Positions 1-9,039 of a DNA stretch of 64,000 nt are shown here, piece after piece; position 1 is the first letter of the stretch, and every line of letters begins with the position of its first letter. A program made the translations under genes and the position numbers. A model generated the notes under the pieces. That model had not been told where the DNA came from. It saw nothing but the letters and a program-made list of their open reading frames with translations, and ran no database searches. This DNA comes from Mycolicibacterium vulneris (GTDB lineage: Bacteria > Actinomycetota > Actinomycetes > Mycobacteriales > Mycobacteriaceae), in contig NZ_NCXM01000002.1 of assembly GCF_002104765.1 (NCBI RefSeq), positions 277,515 through 341,514 on the forward strand. Reading direction: 5' to 3'.

Positions 1-3000
1 GGCGTCTGCCGAGCGTAGCCTGGCCACCAACTCGCCTCGCGGAGCAACGTGGCGATGGCGGGCACCATTAACGTCCGGACAACGAAAGTGTCCAGCAGCA
101 GCCCACATCCGATGATGAAACCCATCTGCACCATCGTTGCGATGGAACCGACCATTAAACCGAACATGCTCGCCGCAAAGATCAAGCCGGCCGAGGTGAT
201 GACCGAGCCGGTGCTGGCAACGGTCCGCAGTACCCCCACCCGGATATTGTTGGCCGACTCTTCGCGAAGTCGCGAGATCAGGAGCATGTTGTAGTCGGCG
301 CCCACTGCGACCAAGATGATGAACGACAACAACGGCACTGGCCAGGTGATGTCATGGTGCAGGCCGTAACGGAATACCAATACTCCCGTGCCCATTGCGG
401 CGGCGTAGTTGAGCACCACGGTGGCGAGCAGGTAGAGAGGCGCGAGAACCGCTCGAAGAAGCGCAACCAGTATCAGCCCCACGATGACCAACGTTGCGAT
501 CGCGAGCTTGACGAAGTCGCCGACCATCAGATGTTGAATATCGGCATTGACCGCCGGAAATCCGACCATCGAAACCGTGGCGCCGGCCAGCGACGTGTTG
601 GGCGTCGCAGCCACCGCCACGTCGGTGATCTTGTGCACGAGCGCCATCGCCTCGGCCGTATAGGGATCGTAGTACGACTCGATGGCGAACCGGACGGTCT
701 TGCCGTCCGGTGACACGAATTGGCGAGCGACCTCACCGAGTCGCTTGTCCTGCAGCGCGTTCGGTGGCAGATAGAAACCAGCGGCCGCATCCGATCCTTG
801 GGTGGCACGGGCCGATTCCCGTAGTTGTGCGGCGATCTGACTCATACCGCCCAGCAGCGCGATGTTGCTGTCGGCCAGTGTGTGAACTCCCACCGCAAGC
901 GCCCGGGCACCCGAGGCGAGCCGTCCGATTCCGCTCTGCAGCAGCCGAATCTCGGCCGGAAGACCGGCATTTCTGCCCGCGGCGCCGTTGAAGCTTCGGC
1001 CAAGGGTGTCCGCCGCCTCCTGTATCTCCGATATCGTTGGTTCGACCGATAACTCGCCCGTCTTGGCGGTCAACTCATCACCAAGCCCGGCGATCTGATC
1101 GAAGAAGCCGCCGCCACGCAGCGCAACTAAGGTCGCGAGGTGTTCGCGTAACGTCATGCACTCCGGCGTACCCGCGCACCAGGGTGCGCCGTCGAGCGTT
1201 GCGGCCAGGGGTTCGATCGCAGCGATCGCGTCGGACGCCCGCAGGGCCAACGGTCGCAAGCTGGCGCGGTCCGCAAGAGCCCGATCAATGTTGGGTGCCA
1301 TCGCATTCAGCTGCTTCAGCGCCGCCCGGTAGCCGTCGACCTGCCCTCCTGATCCTTGCATCCGATCCAACAAACCCGTCATCGGGCCCAAAGCCATTCG
1401 CACGCCCGTATCGAGCTTGGTCAGTCCGTCGGCCAACTGATCCGCACCGTCGGTCAGCTGCTTGAGTTGATCTTTGTGGCCTTCACCATCGGTGGCCGCA
1501 CCACCGAGCTTGTCACCGATTTGGCCATTCTGCCAAGCTAATTCAGCCTGTTGCAGGCGTTGACCGGTTGGCCGGGTCACGCCGACGACCTTCGTCACCC
1601 CAGCTATCTGAGAGACGCGGGAGGCCAGCTCCTCGAGATCGGCGAGTCCTGTGCCGGTTCGCATATCCTTCGGCGACTCCACGAGCAGAAAGTCCGTCAT
1701 CGTCGTGTCCTTGGGGAAGTGCCTGTCCAGCAAGCGGTAGCCCTGGTTGCTGGCGGTGTCGGCGGGCTGCGCTTTGCGGTCGTCGTAACTTATTCGCATC
1801 GTGAGGCAAACTGCGGCCAGCGTCAGCAGAACCACCAGACTGATCACCAACAACGGCACCGGCTTGCGGACCACCGTCACGGCGATGCGGTTCCAATAAT
1901 CACGTGTCCGATCCGCGCGAGGTTCACCGATGCCACGTCTGGCGGCCACTACCAACACCGGCGGCAGCAACGTCACCGTGGCAACAAATCCGACTAGCAC
2001 CGCAATGGCGCACGCTGGTCCCGACGTCGCAAAAATGTTCAATGTAGCGAATGTCATTGATAGCAAGGCCAATGCGACGGTCGCCGCTGACGCGAGGATC
2101 ACGCGCCCGATCGTTGCGGTGGCGTGGACGACAGCTTGGTCCGTCGCGACACCCTGTCGTCGTTGCTCGTGATAGCGGCTGATCAGGAAGACCGAGTAAT
2201 CGGTGCCGGCACCGAGAAGAATGACGGTCATGAATGCGATCGTGAACTGGGAGACTGGCACGCCCGCCTCACCGAGTGCCGCCAGTATCCCGCGCCCGAC
2301 CGCCAAACTCAGGCCGATAACTAGCAACGGAAGCAGCGCGGTGAACGCCGAGCGATAAACGAGCAGCAGGATCGCGGCGATCAGGGCCACGGTGGCCACC
2401 GAGATGAGCAACAAGTCATGGTCGGCGGCCACGATCTGATCGCTCATCGTCGCGGCCGGACCGGTTACTTTGGTGACGGTCCCGGTGCCGCTGAAGGCGT
2501 TGGCGGCGACCTGGCGAACCGACTGCACCGATTCGGCCGCCCGGGGGCTGCCCAGGGTCCCTGCGATCCCGACCGGCAAGTACCAAGCTTTGCCGTCACG
2601 GCTTGTCGCATGTTCCGCGGTCGCCGGGTCGGCCAGCAGGTCCCGCACCAGCTTCACTCGGTTGGTATCAGCGCGAAGTTTGTCGACCATCACCGAATAA
2701 CGCTGTCGCACTTGCGGGGTCAGCCCGTCCGGATTCTCCATGGCGACGACCACCGTCGTGGTCGACCCCTCTTCGCCGAACGCCTTCGACATTCGATCCA
2801 GCGCCTGCAAGGACGGGATGTTCCGCGGAACCGGGTCCACGGACTGCTGCCGGACGACGGTTTCCAACTGGGGGAACGCCAACGCCAGGACAACCGCCAG
2901 GCCCAGCCACACACCGACGACGATTGCCTTGTGCGTCACGGCGAACCGGGCCACGCCGGCCAGGAGGGCGCTGTAGTGGTCGGCGTCGCTGGATTGCGTC

Positions 3001-3002
3001 AT
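1..3002 (-). CDS. MmpL-family RND lipid exporter (3' end outside window)
   Basis: The frame is open for 1000 codons from an ATG at 3002 to the window edge, so the C-terminus is missing. MmpL proteins are RND-type inner-membrane transporters that export lipids or siderophores in mycobacteria. An N-terminal membrane helix follows residue 25. There are two bundles of membrane helices, each with the typical motif GxDYxxxLISR (GTDYSVFLISR in the first, GADYNMLLISR in the second). These carry the Asp-Tyr pairs of the proton relay. The large loop after each first helix is present, and the second is long and helical, as in the family. No MmpS partner lies directly upstream. The gene reads leftwards, and a perfect inverted repeat sits about 130 bases ahead of the start. 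G+C is lower than in the right half of the window. The substrate is unknown; export of the lipopeptide encoded 12 kb away is possible but unproven. Confidence 0.93.
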   Translation of the reverse strand, partial: MTQSSDADHYSALLAGVARFAVTHKAIVVGVWLGLAVVLALAFPQLETVVRQQSVDPVPRNIPSLQALDRMSKAFGEEGSTTTVVVAMENPDGLTPQVRQRYSVMVDKLRADTNRVKLVRDLLADPATAEHATSRDGKAWYLPVGIAGTLGSPRAAESVQSVRQVAANAFSGTGTVTKVTGPAATMSDQIVAADHDLLLISVATVALIAAILLLVYRSAFTALLPLLVIGLSLAVGRGILAALGEAGVPVSQFTIAFMTVILLGAGTDYSVFLISRYHEQRRQGVATDQAVVHATATIGRVILASAATVALALLSMTFATLNIFATSGPACAIAVLVGFVATVTLLPPVLVVAARRGIGEPRADRTRDYWNRIAVTVVRKPVPLLVISLVVLLTLAAVCLTMRISYDDRKAQPADTASNQGYRLLDRHFPKDTTMTDFLLVESPKDMRTGTGLADLEELASRVSQIAGVTKVVGVTRPTGQRLQQAELAWQNGQIGDKLGGAATDGEGHKDQLKQLTDGADQLADGLTKLDTGVRMALGPMTGLLDRMQGSGGQVDGYRAALKQLNAMAPNIDRALADRASLRPLALRASDAIAAIEPLAATLDGAPWCAGTPECMTLREHLATLVALRGGGFFDQIAGLGDELTAKTGELSVEPTISEIQEAADTLGRSFNGAAGRNAGLPAEIRLLQSGIGRLASGARALAVGVHTLADSNIALLGGMSQIAAQLRESARATQGSDAAAGFYLPPNALQDKRLGEVARQFVSPDGKTVRFAIESYYDPYTAEAMALVHKITDVAVAATPNTSLAGATVSMVGFPAVNADIQHLMVGDFVKLAIATLVIVGLILVALLRAVLAPLYLLATVVLNYAAAMGTGVLVFRYGLHHDITWPVPLLSFIILVAVGADYNMLLISRLREESANNIRVGVLRTVASTGSVITSAGLIFAASMFGLMVGSIATMVQMGFIIGCGLLLDTFVVRTLMVPAIATLLREASWWPGYARQT

Positions 3003-3371
3003 CGCCGTTCGCCGTGTGCCAGACAAAACACGGGCCCGGGCCGGCCCCAAATCGTTAGCGGCCACGCAACCCCCTGCAGCAGTGTCAACGGTCCCGCGCC
3101 GCTGCCTACTTCAGCGCGCCTGGACAACATACAACAGTTGGCATTGTCTGTTGTATCGAGGATCGGCGTTGGCCGAGCGATGAGCCATCCGGGGCCACAG
3201 GTGCGGCACCGCAATACCAAACGGTCCCAGTTGCGGGTCCAATGTGGCGTGTCCGCGAGCCTCACGCGTAGTCGAACGCCGTTAAGAGTTGAACAAGGAT
3301 GCGGCTGGCGAGTTTACGGTCACCGCGGCACAGGATCACGGGTCGAACGCATGGTGCGGGACTGCTGTGAT
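3003..3371. other. Intergenic region upstream of mmpL
   Basis: No convincing gene is seen between the ubiX stop and the mmpL start, both on the minus strand. The stretch holds one perfect 9-bp inverted repeat (listed separately). It is the likely promoter and control region of mmpL. Short frames here have no recognisable protein features. Confidence 0.6.
3129..3156. promoter_or_regulatory. Inverted repeat, probable regulator operator upstream of mmpL
   Basis: The sequence is ATACAACAG-N10-CTGTTGTAT, a perfect 9-bp inverted repeat with arm centres 19 bp apart. That geometry suits a dimeric helix-turn-helix repressor of the TetR type. It lies about 130 bases upstream of the mmpL start. The TetR-family gene at 6615 is the nearest candidate regulator. 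No second copy was found near the ubiD or tetR starts. That the site is an operator is inference. Confidence 0.5.
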
Positions 3372-4046
3372 CTAGACGCGCTTGCCGTTTCGGTGGGCCA
3401 ACTTCTCATGGGTCGGTTCGCCCCAGCGATGGATAAGGCCGGAATCAAGGTCGAACATGTCCAGTACCCGCCCGATGGTGTGGTTGACGATGTCGTCGAC
3501 GGTCGCCGGCCGGTCGTAAAATGCAGGTACTGGCGGAAAAACGATGGCTCCGCCCTCGGTTGCCGCGAGCATGTTCCGCAGATGAATGGTGGTGAGCGGA
3601 GCTTCACGCACAAGTAGGACGACGCGTCGGCGCTCTTTGAGGCAAACGTCGGCCGCCCGCGTTAACAGGGTGGTGGTAACGCCAGTGGCGATTTCGGCCA
3701 GTGTGCGCATCGAGCATGGCGCGATGATCATTCCCTGCGTCCGGAACGACCCGCTGGCAATGGCCGCGCCCACATCACCGATGGGGTAGCTCACGTCGGC
3801 CTTCGCCCGCAGTTCTGCTGCCGTGTAGTGGGTCTCGTATGACCTGGTTATTTCGCCGGCTCGGCTGGTGACCAGGTGGGTTTCAACCCCTGCGGCATGC
3901 AACTGGTCTAAAAGTCGGATACCGTAGATGATGCCGGTGGCACCGGAGATCCCGACGATGAGGCGTTTCATCTTGCCGGCAGCCGTGCAATCCTGCTGAG
4001 CACTTTGCGCCGCAGGAGGATCCGTTAAATCGGTACGTGCCAACAT
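3372..4046 (-). CDS. ubiX: UbiX-family flavin prenyltransferase
   Basis: UbiX enzymes join dimethylallyl phosphate to FMN, making the prenylated FMN cofactor of UbiD decarboxylases. The core from MKRLIVGISGATG onward has the N-terminal GISGATG nucleotide loop and the diagnostic PCSMRTLAEIATG segment. From that internal Met (at 3971) the protein is about 200 residues, the normal family length. I chose the ATG at 4046 (224 aa) because it has a strong ribosome binding site, AGGAG six bases upstream, whereas 3971 has none. This leaves a 25-residue N-terminal extension of unknown use. A further in-frame start at 4103 exists. The gene follows ubiD closely, with 78 bases between ubiD stop and this start, so the pair is probably co-transcribed. 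Confidence 0.9.
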   Translation of the reverse strand: MLARTDLTDPPAAQSAQQDCTAAGKMKRLIVGISGATGIIYGIRLLDQLHAAGVETHLVTSRAGEITRSYETHYTAAELRAKADVSYPIGDVGAAIASGSFRTQGMIIAPCSMRTLAEIATGVTTTLLTRAADVCLKERRRVVLLVREAPLTTIHLRNMLAATEGGAIVFPPVPAFYDRPATVDDIVNHTIGRVLDMFDLDSGLIHRWGEPTHEKLAHRNGKRV

Positions 4047-4123
4047 CTTTGACTCCTCACCGACGGAAACGCCGATAATCGGATCACGGCTAGCGCCGGA
4101 CACGGGTTAGGCGAGCGACGTGG

Positions 4124-5677
4124 TTACTCCGGCGGGTAGCCGTAGTTTTGCCAGTTTGCGAGGACCTTTTGTTGCAACGCCTTGGGGTAAGCCGTGGTGA
4201 ACGAGGCGACCTCGGGCAGGGGCCGTCCAATCGCCTGGGGGTGCATTAGACAGTTGTAGAGTGCCTGCCCGCCCCGGCCGGTGTATTTCTCCGACGAGTC
4301 AAGGTAGGCGACCCAGAAGCCGAGTTTGGTCTTCGAGAACAAGATTTCGCCCGAACCCGGATGGCACCGGGTCGCAAACGCCCACACGACCTGGGCAAGG
4401 TCGGTGGGGTCAATGTCGTCGCCCATGACCAGAATCTTGGGGAATTGCCAACCCGTGTGTGACGCGAAGATCGTCTGCCCGACGCGGTGCAAAAAATCCT
4501 CGACGGACAGGCCGGTATCGTCGTGCCAGCTGTCCGGGACAGTGACCACCATCCAGTGCGTCGCCGAGTCCAGCGGAGTCCAGCACGCGGTGACGGGCAA
4601 CTGGGCCTTGCGGCACAAATCCAGGCTCTCGGCCGAGATTCCCAAACCCCATATCGTGTGCACGTCCTCCACGGGCCGACCGGGCGCGATCACCGGCAGT
4701 ATCGCGCGGTTGCGGTAGGTCACGGCGGTCACCGTGAACAGCGGCCACGGCTCCGGCTCGCCCATCGTGTACCCGCCGTATTCGCCGAGTGGGCCTTCCA
4801 TCGCGGTCTCTGTGTCGGAGATGAAGCCCTCTAACACGATCTCGGCCGTGGCCGGCACCTCGAGGTCGACCGTTTCGCATTTGACGAGTTCGACCGGGGC
4901 GCCGGTAAGTTGGCTGACGAAGTCGTGCTCGTTGACATAGGCGGGCATCGGTGCGCCGGCGGCGAGCATCGCCGCCGGAGGCGCGCCGAGCGCCAGGGCC
5001 CATGGTGTCGGCTTACCCTCTTGCTTCCACATGCCGTGCACGATGCCGATGTGTTGCTCGGGTATCACGAGGCCGGTGAGGTGGTTGTTATCCACCAGCA
5101 TGGAGCGGTTCACCGACCAGTTTGTCCATGTGCCATCCGGTGAGCGCACGATATTAACGCCGGCCGTTTGGATGTAGCGGCCGCCGTCACCGTCGTGAAT
5201 ATAGGGGACCGGAAACCGGGTGAGGTCGACGTGCTCACCGAGCATGACGTTCTGCTTGCATGGCGCCTTGTCCCTCGATACCAGAATCGGCGCCAGTACA
5301 GGGCGTGACTTCGCCTCAACGTAGGCTTCGACGAGTTCGAGACCGGTGGCGTGTGGGTCGTGACCCATCATCATGGCCAAACGTGCCAAGTAGAGGCCGG
5401 GTTGGCGGCTCGTCGCCGCGGGCGCGCCCATCGCACGCAAACCCGGGTCGGCTCCGATCACATTGTTGAACAACGGAGCGGCAGCCTTCGTCTCGGTGGA
5501 GTGACGAATGATTGCGCCCATCTCCAGGTTCCAGTCGACGGCTTGGTCGATCTCTTGGATTTCGCCGATGTCCTTGAGCGCTTCGACGTAATCGCGGAAG
5601 CTGTTGAAGTGGCGACCGATATGCGCCTTAGGGTCGACAGGCCGCGCGGGATAGGGGGCAATTTGCATCAATGTCAT
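4124..5677 (-). CDS. ubiD: UbiD-family prenyl-FMN-dependent (de)carboxylase
   Basis: This 517-residue protein belongs to the UbiD family, which reversibly decarboxylates aromatic or alpha,beta-unsaturated acids using prenylated FMN. The catalytic Glu-Arg-Glu set of the fungal enzyme Fdc1 can be matched: Arg191 in VNRSM, and Glu294 and Glu299 in EGPLGEYGGY, with the same spacing as in Fdc1. The start ATG at 5677 has GAGGA at suitable distance. The following gene supplies the cofactor-making partner UbiX. Family membership is secure; the substrate is not. Length and motifs resemble the Fdc1/pyrrole-carboxylate and phenolic-acid decarboxylase branch more than ubiquinone-pathway UbiD. Mycobacteria use menaquinone, so a catabolic or detoxifying role is more likely. 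The TetR gene upstream may regulate the pair. Confidence 0.93.
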   Translation of the reverse strand: MTLMQIAPYPARPVDPKAHIGRHFNSFRDYVEALKDIGEIQEIDQAVDWNLEMGAIIRHSTETKAAAPLFNNVIGADPGLRAMGAPAATSRQPGLYLARLAMMMGHDPHATGLELVEAYVEAKSRPVLAPILVSRDKAPCKQNVMLGEHVDLTRFPVPYIHDGDGGRYIQTAGVNIVRSPDGTWTNWSVNRSMLVDNNHLTGLVIPEQHIGIVHGMWKQEGKPTPWALALGAPPAAMLAAGAPMPAYVNEHDFVSQLTGAPVELVKCETVDLEVPATAEIVLEGFISDTETAMEGPLGEYGGYTMGEPEPWPLFTVTAVTYRNRAILPVIAPGRPVEDVHTIWGLGISAESLDLCRKAQLPVTACWTPLDSATHWMVVTVPDSWHDDTGLSVEDFLHRVGQTIFASHTGWQFPKILVMGDDIDPTDLAQVVWAFATRCHPGSGEILFSKTKLGFWVAYLDSSEKYTGRGGQALYNCLMHPQAIGRPLPEVASFTTAYPKALQQKVLANWQNYGYPPE

Positions 5678-6614
5678 GGCGTTTCCTCGTTGCCGTCCTC
5701 GGGGCGCTGGCGAGGTGCCGGTCGTGCTGCGTCTTACCGCACTTGCGGAACAAAGCCCTGAATCACTGTGACAATTTCACGTCGTTAACGCGTGCGCCCG
5801 GTGGGTTGAAATTGAGAGTCTTTATTCGCCCTGCGATGACGACCGCTCGGATTGGGTGACGCGCCGACGCGCGACTGCCGCGCTCAGCGCTCCGGTCGCG
5901 CCCGTATCCCGAGCCGTGTTCAGTAATTATCAGGCTGTGTCGGCAGCTGCCTCAGCGCTCGTGCTCCGGCCGCAGGCTTGCTACACACTGATCTTCCCGT
6001 GGGGTCGTAGCGGTAGCCGTGAATCGCCCTGCTGGAGAATGGCTTTCGATCACAGACCACCATTGGTGCGATGACCAACCCGGTACGTTGGTCGTGGTGC
6101 GCCCACCAGGATCAAGGCGCCGGCTGAAGCAGGCCGCCCGGCATCCGCGCACCATCGCCTCGGTGCTTGTGTTGTGGTCCGAGGACCGCCCACGACCGTC
6201 GTCGGTGATCGCTGCGGAGGGCGACGCCGCGCTGTGAATTTCCCACCACACGCCCGGCAAGAAACGGTACCCAGACGCGCTGCGGCTGTAGCTCCCGTAA
6301 TCCCTCGCCTGCCGGCAAGGTGGCGAAGCGCGTTAGTCCCTCTTTTCGGCCGGTGTCGTCCTGACAAGAAGCAATCCCGGTCAACGCAGCGGCGGGTGCC
6401 CGAGCGTGCACTAGGTCAGGCAGCGGTGGAATGGCGTCGGGAATCAGAACTTACAGAGTCGCGCCATCAGACTTCGGATGCAAGGCGTTGTTCGCTACGT
6501 TGTTGTTGTGCGCGTTACTGCCTCGAAGGGAGATCCGTAGCGAGATGCGAATCGATGTGCGCAGCGGCGGCTGTGGACCTGCCTGCCCGGCGCCGCGCAA
6601 GCCGAGGTCAAATA
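5678..6614. other. Intergenic region between ubiD and the TetR gene
   Basis: About 0.9 kb lies between the divergent ubiD and tetR genes. Short open frames occur on both strands (for example a GTG-started 72-codon frame at 6019-6237, plus strand), but I recognise no family and see no convincing ribosome binding site. It probably contains both divergent promoters and possibly the decayed remains of a gene. Confidence 0.5.
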
Positions 6615-7313
6615 GTGACACCTAGTCGACTCCGGGTCACTGAAAAAGCGGCCCGCTCCGGGACTTGGGGCGATCGCCCCCCGATCGATGACGACCAGGC
6701 CCGCAGTCGCCTGCTCGATGCGGCTGAGGCGTGCTATGAGCGGCACGGCGTCAGCCGCACTACGGTCGACGACATCGCCAAGGAAGCCTCAGTGCACCGG
6801 ACGACGGTGTATCGCTACTTCGGGTCGCGCGACGACGTGCTGGCGTTCGTGTTGCTGCGTGAGTCGGCCAGCGTGATCGAGGGGGCGGAGCAGACGCTGA
6901 ATGGCAACCGGCCATTCGCCAACCGGCTGCTTGACGCTCTCGATGGTGCGATCGCTGCAGTGGAGAAATCACGGTGGCTGCGTGTGCTGTTCTCGGCGGA
7001 AAGCCTCACCATGACAGTGGCCGCGGCGGCATCCACAGCCTTCCGGGATCGGATCCGACAGACGCTGCGACCTTACGTCGATGCGGCGAAGGCAAACGGC
7101 GAGCTGCGCGAGCAACTCGATCCCGACGCGGTCGCCGACTGGCTGGTGCGGGTTGCGCAAATGCTGCTGATGGATCACCTCGCCGAGGGGCAGCACGATG
7201 CCCGCTTGGACAGGCGCGCGACGTTGCGCAACTTTGTCATCCCGGGCGTCCTCAGCCCCGGCGCTGCCGACACCGCTACCCCGCCGACACGAACGAAGAG
7301 GGCAAAGCGGTAG
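6615..7313 (+). CDS. TetR-family transcriptional regulator
   Basis: The 232-residue product has an N-terminal TetR-type helix-turn-helix (DDIAKEASVHRTTVYRYFGS) and an all-helical C-terminal ligand and dimer domain. The frame is open well upstream, but the GTG at 6615 is chosen because GAGG lies about seven bases before it and it gives the usual TetR length with a moderate basic tail ahead of the DNA-binding domain. An ATG at 6555 is the alternative. It is divergent from ubiD/ubiX. Such regulators often control the adjacent divergent operon; it may also bind the inverted repeat ahead of mmpL. Ligand unknown. The C-terminus ends in a short basic tail. Confidence 0.88.
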   Translation: MTPSRLRVTEKAARSGTWGDRPPIDDDQARSRLLDAAEACYERHGVSRTTVDDIAKEASVHRTTVYRYFGSRDDVLAFVLLRESASVIEGAEQTLNGNRPFANRLLDALDGAIAAVEKSRWLRVLFSAESLTMTVAAAASTAFRDRIRQTLRPYVDAAKANGELREQLDPDAVADWLVRVAQMLLMDHLAEGQHDARLDRRATLRNFVIPGVLSPGAADTATPPTRTKRAKR

Positions 7314-7366
7314 TTGATCATTCGGGGTCGGCCTACCTCGCAATGGCCGCTCGACGCGATGAGAGC

Positions 7367-7711
7367 ATGGGCCGGATGACCACTCACACCTGCATGCGTT
7401 GTGGCCTCAAAACCCGCTACTCCTATTGGCGCAACTGCACGGGTTGCGGCTTAGAGACCCGCTGCTCGTACGACCGAGATTGGCCGGATCGATATCAGCA
7501 GGCCGCGCTAGCATTCGCGGTGCCCGCGAGGATCGTGAGTCTGAGCGAGAAGCATCCGACGGCCGCGTTGGCGTTGATGGTGCCGGGCTCGCTCATCGCC
7601 ATGGCCGCAGTCGCCGCGTACCCACTGGTGTTCGTGCCGTTGCTGATCCTGCTCGCCCTGGCCATGGTGGCGTCCGTCCGCTACGAGGACGCCCGCACCC
7701 CACCGACGTAA
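7367..7711 (+). CDS. Small membrane protein with N-terminal zinc-ribbon-like cysteines
   Basis: A 114-residue hypothetical protein (or 111 residues from the second ATG at 7376). The N-terminus carries two CxxCG knuckles (CMRCG and CTGCG) separated by about eleven residues, suggesting a small zinc ribbon. The C-terminal half is strongly hydrophobic, with a stretch of about 35 residues that could form one or two membrane helices, ending in a short charged tail. No family name is recognised. The gene follows the TetR gene by about 50 bases on the same strand. The start is uncertain, because neither ATG has a strong ribosome binding site; GAGAG sits just upstream. Confidence 0.6.
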   Translation: MGRMTTHTCMRCGLKTRYSYWRNCTGCGLETRCSYDRDWPDRYQQAALAFAVPARIVSLSEKHPTAALALMVPGSLIAMAAVAAYPLVFVPLLILLALAMVASVRYEDARTPPT

Positions 7712-7721
7712 GTAGACCGGG

Positions 7722-8393
7722 CTAAGACTCGAAGGCCGGAAGAACATTGCCGGAGTCGCGAATCTCCCAGATGCTGGCTTTGCTGATGCCATCGAAGTTG
7801 ATCTTGTTCAGCGTCGCCCACGAATACGTGAGGTCGATCGCCACCTGAGTCGATGTGTTGCCGTACGGGTCGGTCATCGGGAAGGTGCCTTGCACGTTCA
7901 CCGCGGACGCGTCCGGATAGGTCGCCTTCGCGTACTTCAGGATGTCGATGGTGTCCAGCCGGGCGCCGTCTTTGATCAGCTGCTCGGTGTAGTTGTCACG
8001 AATGGCGAATCGGGCGTTGACCACGTCGCCGTTCGGGCCCGGGGCGGTGGTGAACGCGACGCCCTCCGGTTTCTTGGGACCGGCCGGTGTCGACGGCGCC
8101 GCCTCCGTCGGGCCCGCCGCGACCGAACTGCTCGATGGGCTCGAGTGGCCGGCGTTCTTCGGGTCGAAGATCCAGCTTTTGCCCACAAGGATCAGGAGGA
8201 CGAGGACGCACAGGGCCGCCAGGGCCAGGACCGCCTTCCCGGAGAGGCCCTTCTTCGGCGGCTCCGCGGAGAACGCCCATTCGCTGGTCCAGCTGGTGCC
8301 GTCGAAGTACCGCTGCAGCCCGTGGCCTACGGCGGGGTCGGGGTACCAGCCCGGCGCCGATTGCGGCGGGGGCGGCGCCTGTTCAGACGGCAT
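7722..8393 (-). CDS. DUF2510-domain single-pass membrane protein
   Basis: The 223-residue product begins with a proline-rich segment, then a DUF2510 module (PGWYPDP ... RYFDG..W, residues about 14-38). A transmembrane helix follows (about 53-71), then a low-complexity Ser/Pro/Ala linker and a roughly 120-residue extracytoplasmic domain with an alpha/beta look. DUF2510 modules are common at the cytoplasmic N-terminus of actinobacterial envelope proteins; their function is not settled. The gene is convergent with the small membrane protein gene ending at 7711. The outer domain is not assigned to a family. Confidence 0.85.
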   Translation of the reverse strand: MPSEQAPPPPQSAPGWYPDPAVGHGLQRYFDGTSWTSEWAFSAEPPKKGLSGKAVLALAALCVLVLLILVGKSWIFDPKNAGHSSPSSSSVAAGPTEAAPSTPAGPKKPEGVAFTTAPGPNGDVVNARFAIRDNYTEQLIKDGARLDTIDILKYAKATYPDASAVNVQGTFPMTDPYGNTSTQVAIDLTYSWATLNKINFDGISKASIWEIRDSGNVLPAFES

Positions 8394-8460
8394 CTATCCA
8401 TTTTGGTCGTGCCAGACAGATCCGGGCTACCCACCCCGGCGGCCGATCGAGACGCACCAT

Positions 8461-8595
8461 TCAGTCCTCGCGGTCCGGCTCGGTGAGTTCCGGCGCGTTC
8501 TCACGGGTCGCCATCCCGCCTTCGCGCCCGTGATCCACCGGACCGGGGCGGCCGCCCTTGGGCTCGTCGTCGTCCCTCTCTGATTGCTTGGCCAT
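8461..8595 (-). CDS. Small hydrophilic protein, 44 aa
   Basis: The frame could extend upstream, but the ATG at 8595 has a near-perfect ribosome binding site (AAGGAGG, about five bases upstream), which fixes the start. The product is highly charged, rich in Asp, Glu, Gly and Pro, and probably unstructured, with no hydrophobic segment. I do not recognise a family. It lies on the same strand as the DUF2510 gene, 67 bases upstream of it. Confidence 0.6.
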   Translation of the reverse strand: MAKQSERDDDEPKGGRPGPVDHGREGGMATRENAPELTEPDRED

Positions 8596-8802
8596 CGCAA
8601 CCTCCTTCGTCGACCGACGGACTACCCGCAGCGTGCAATGTGGAGACCCGGAGGACGCAAACTTCGAGTAAGCCGCTCCGCCAAGCCTAGGCTCTGGACG
8701 TCTGTGACGGCGCCGCACCCGCGACGCGCCGGAGATGTGAACGCGAGATGGCCCCGGCGTGACAGATCGGCGTTAGACGCGTCGACTCGTCCGGTGCGGG
8801 AT

Positions 8803-9039
8803 ATGAATCTAGGCGTGAGCACCCACCATGTGAACCTGACCCCGCAGGAAAGCTCGTTGATCGGTGAGAGTCATCCCGAGGCTCTCACCCGCATGGACGA
8901 GAAGTCGCTGAAGGACTTGCAGAGCAGGCTGAGGCAAGCGCGCGAGAAGAACGTCAGCCTGTTGCGGCGCCAGGGCGCGGCCCGGGTGGCCGTCAACCGT
9001 GTTGTTGGGAAAGTTGCCCGGTCGCGAAGCTGGGATTGA
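8803..9039 (+). CDS. Small hypothetical protein, probably 3'-truncated
   Basis: A 78-residue frame from an ATG at 8803; a GTG at 8815 preceded by AGG is an alternative and gives 74 residues. The body is a helical, charged segment (LTPQESSLIGE ... SLKDLQSRLRQAREKN) with no hydrophobic stretch. The sequence up to about codon 60 looks like a conserved mycobacterial protein. After that the frame runs into DNA that also encodes the end of a minus-strand gene, and it stops abruptly in RSRSWD. I infer that the natural C-terminus has been lost (see findings). Function unknown. Confidence 0.5.
   Translation: MNLGVSTHHVNLTPQESSLIGESHPEALTRMDEKSLKDLQSRLRQAREKNVSLLRRQGAARVAVNRVVGKVARSRSWD

Noticed and set aside
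2418..3617. 399-codon plus-strand frame across the mmpL start and ubiX end
   Set aside because: Antisense to two well-supported genes, with basic low-complexity translation and no family features.
5767..5781. CRP-like half sites TGTGA and TCAC upstream of ubiD
   Set aside because: Spacing is five rather than six bases and one arm is incomplete; not above chance.
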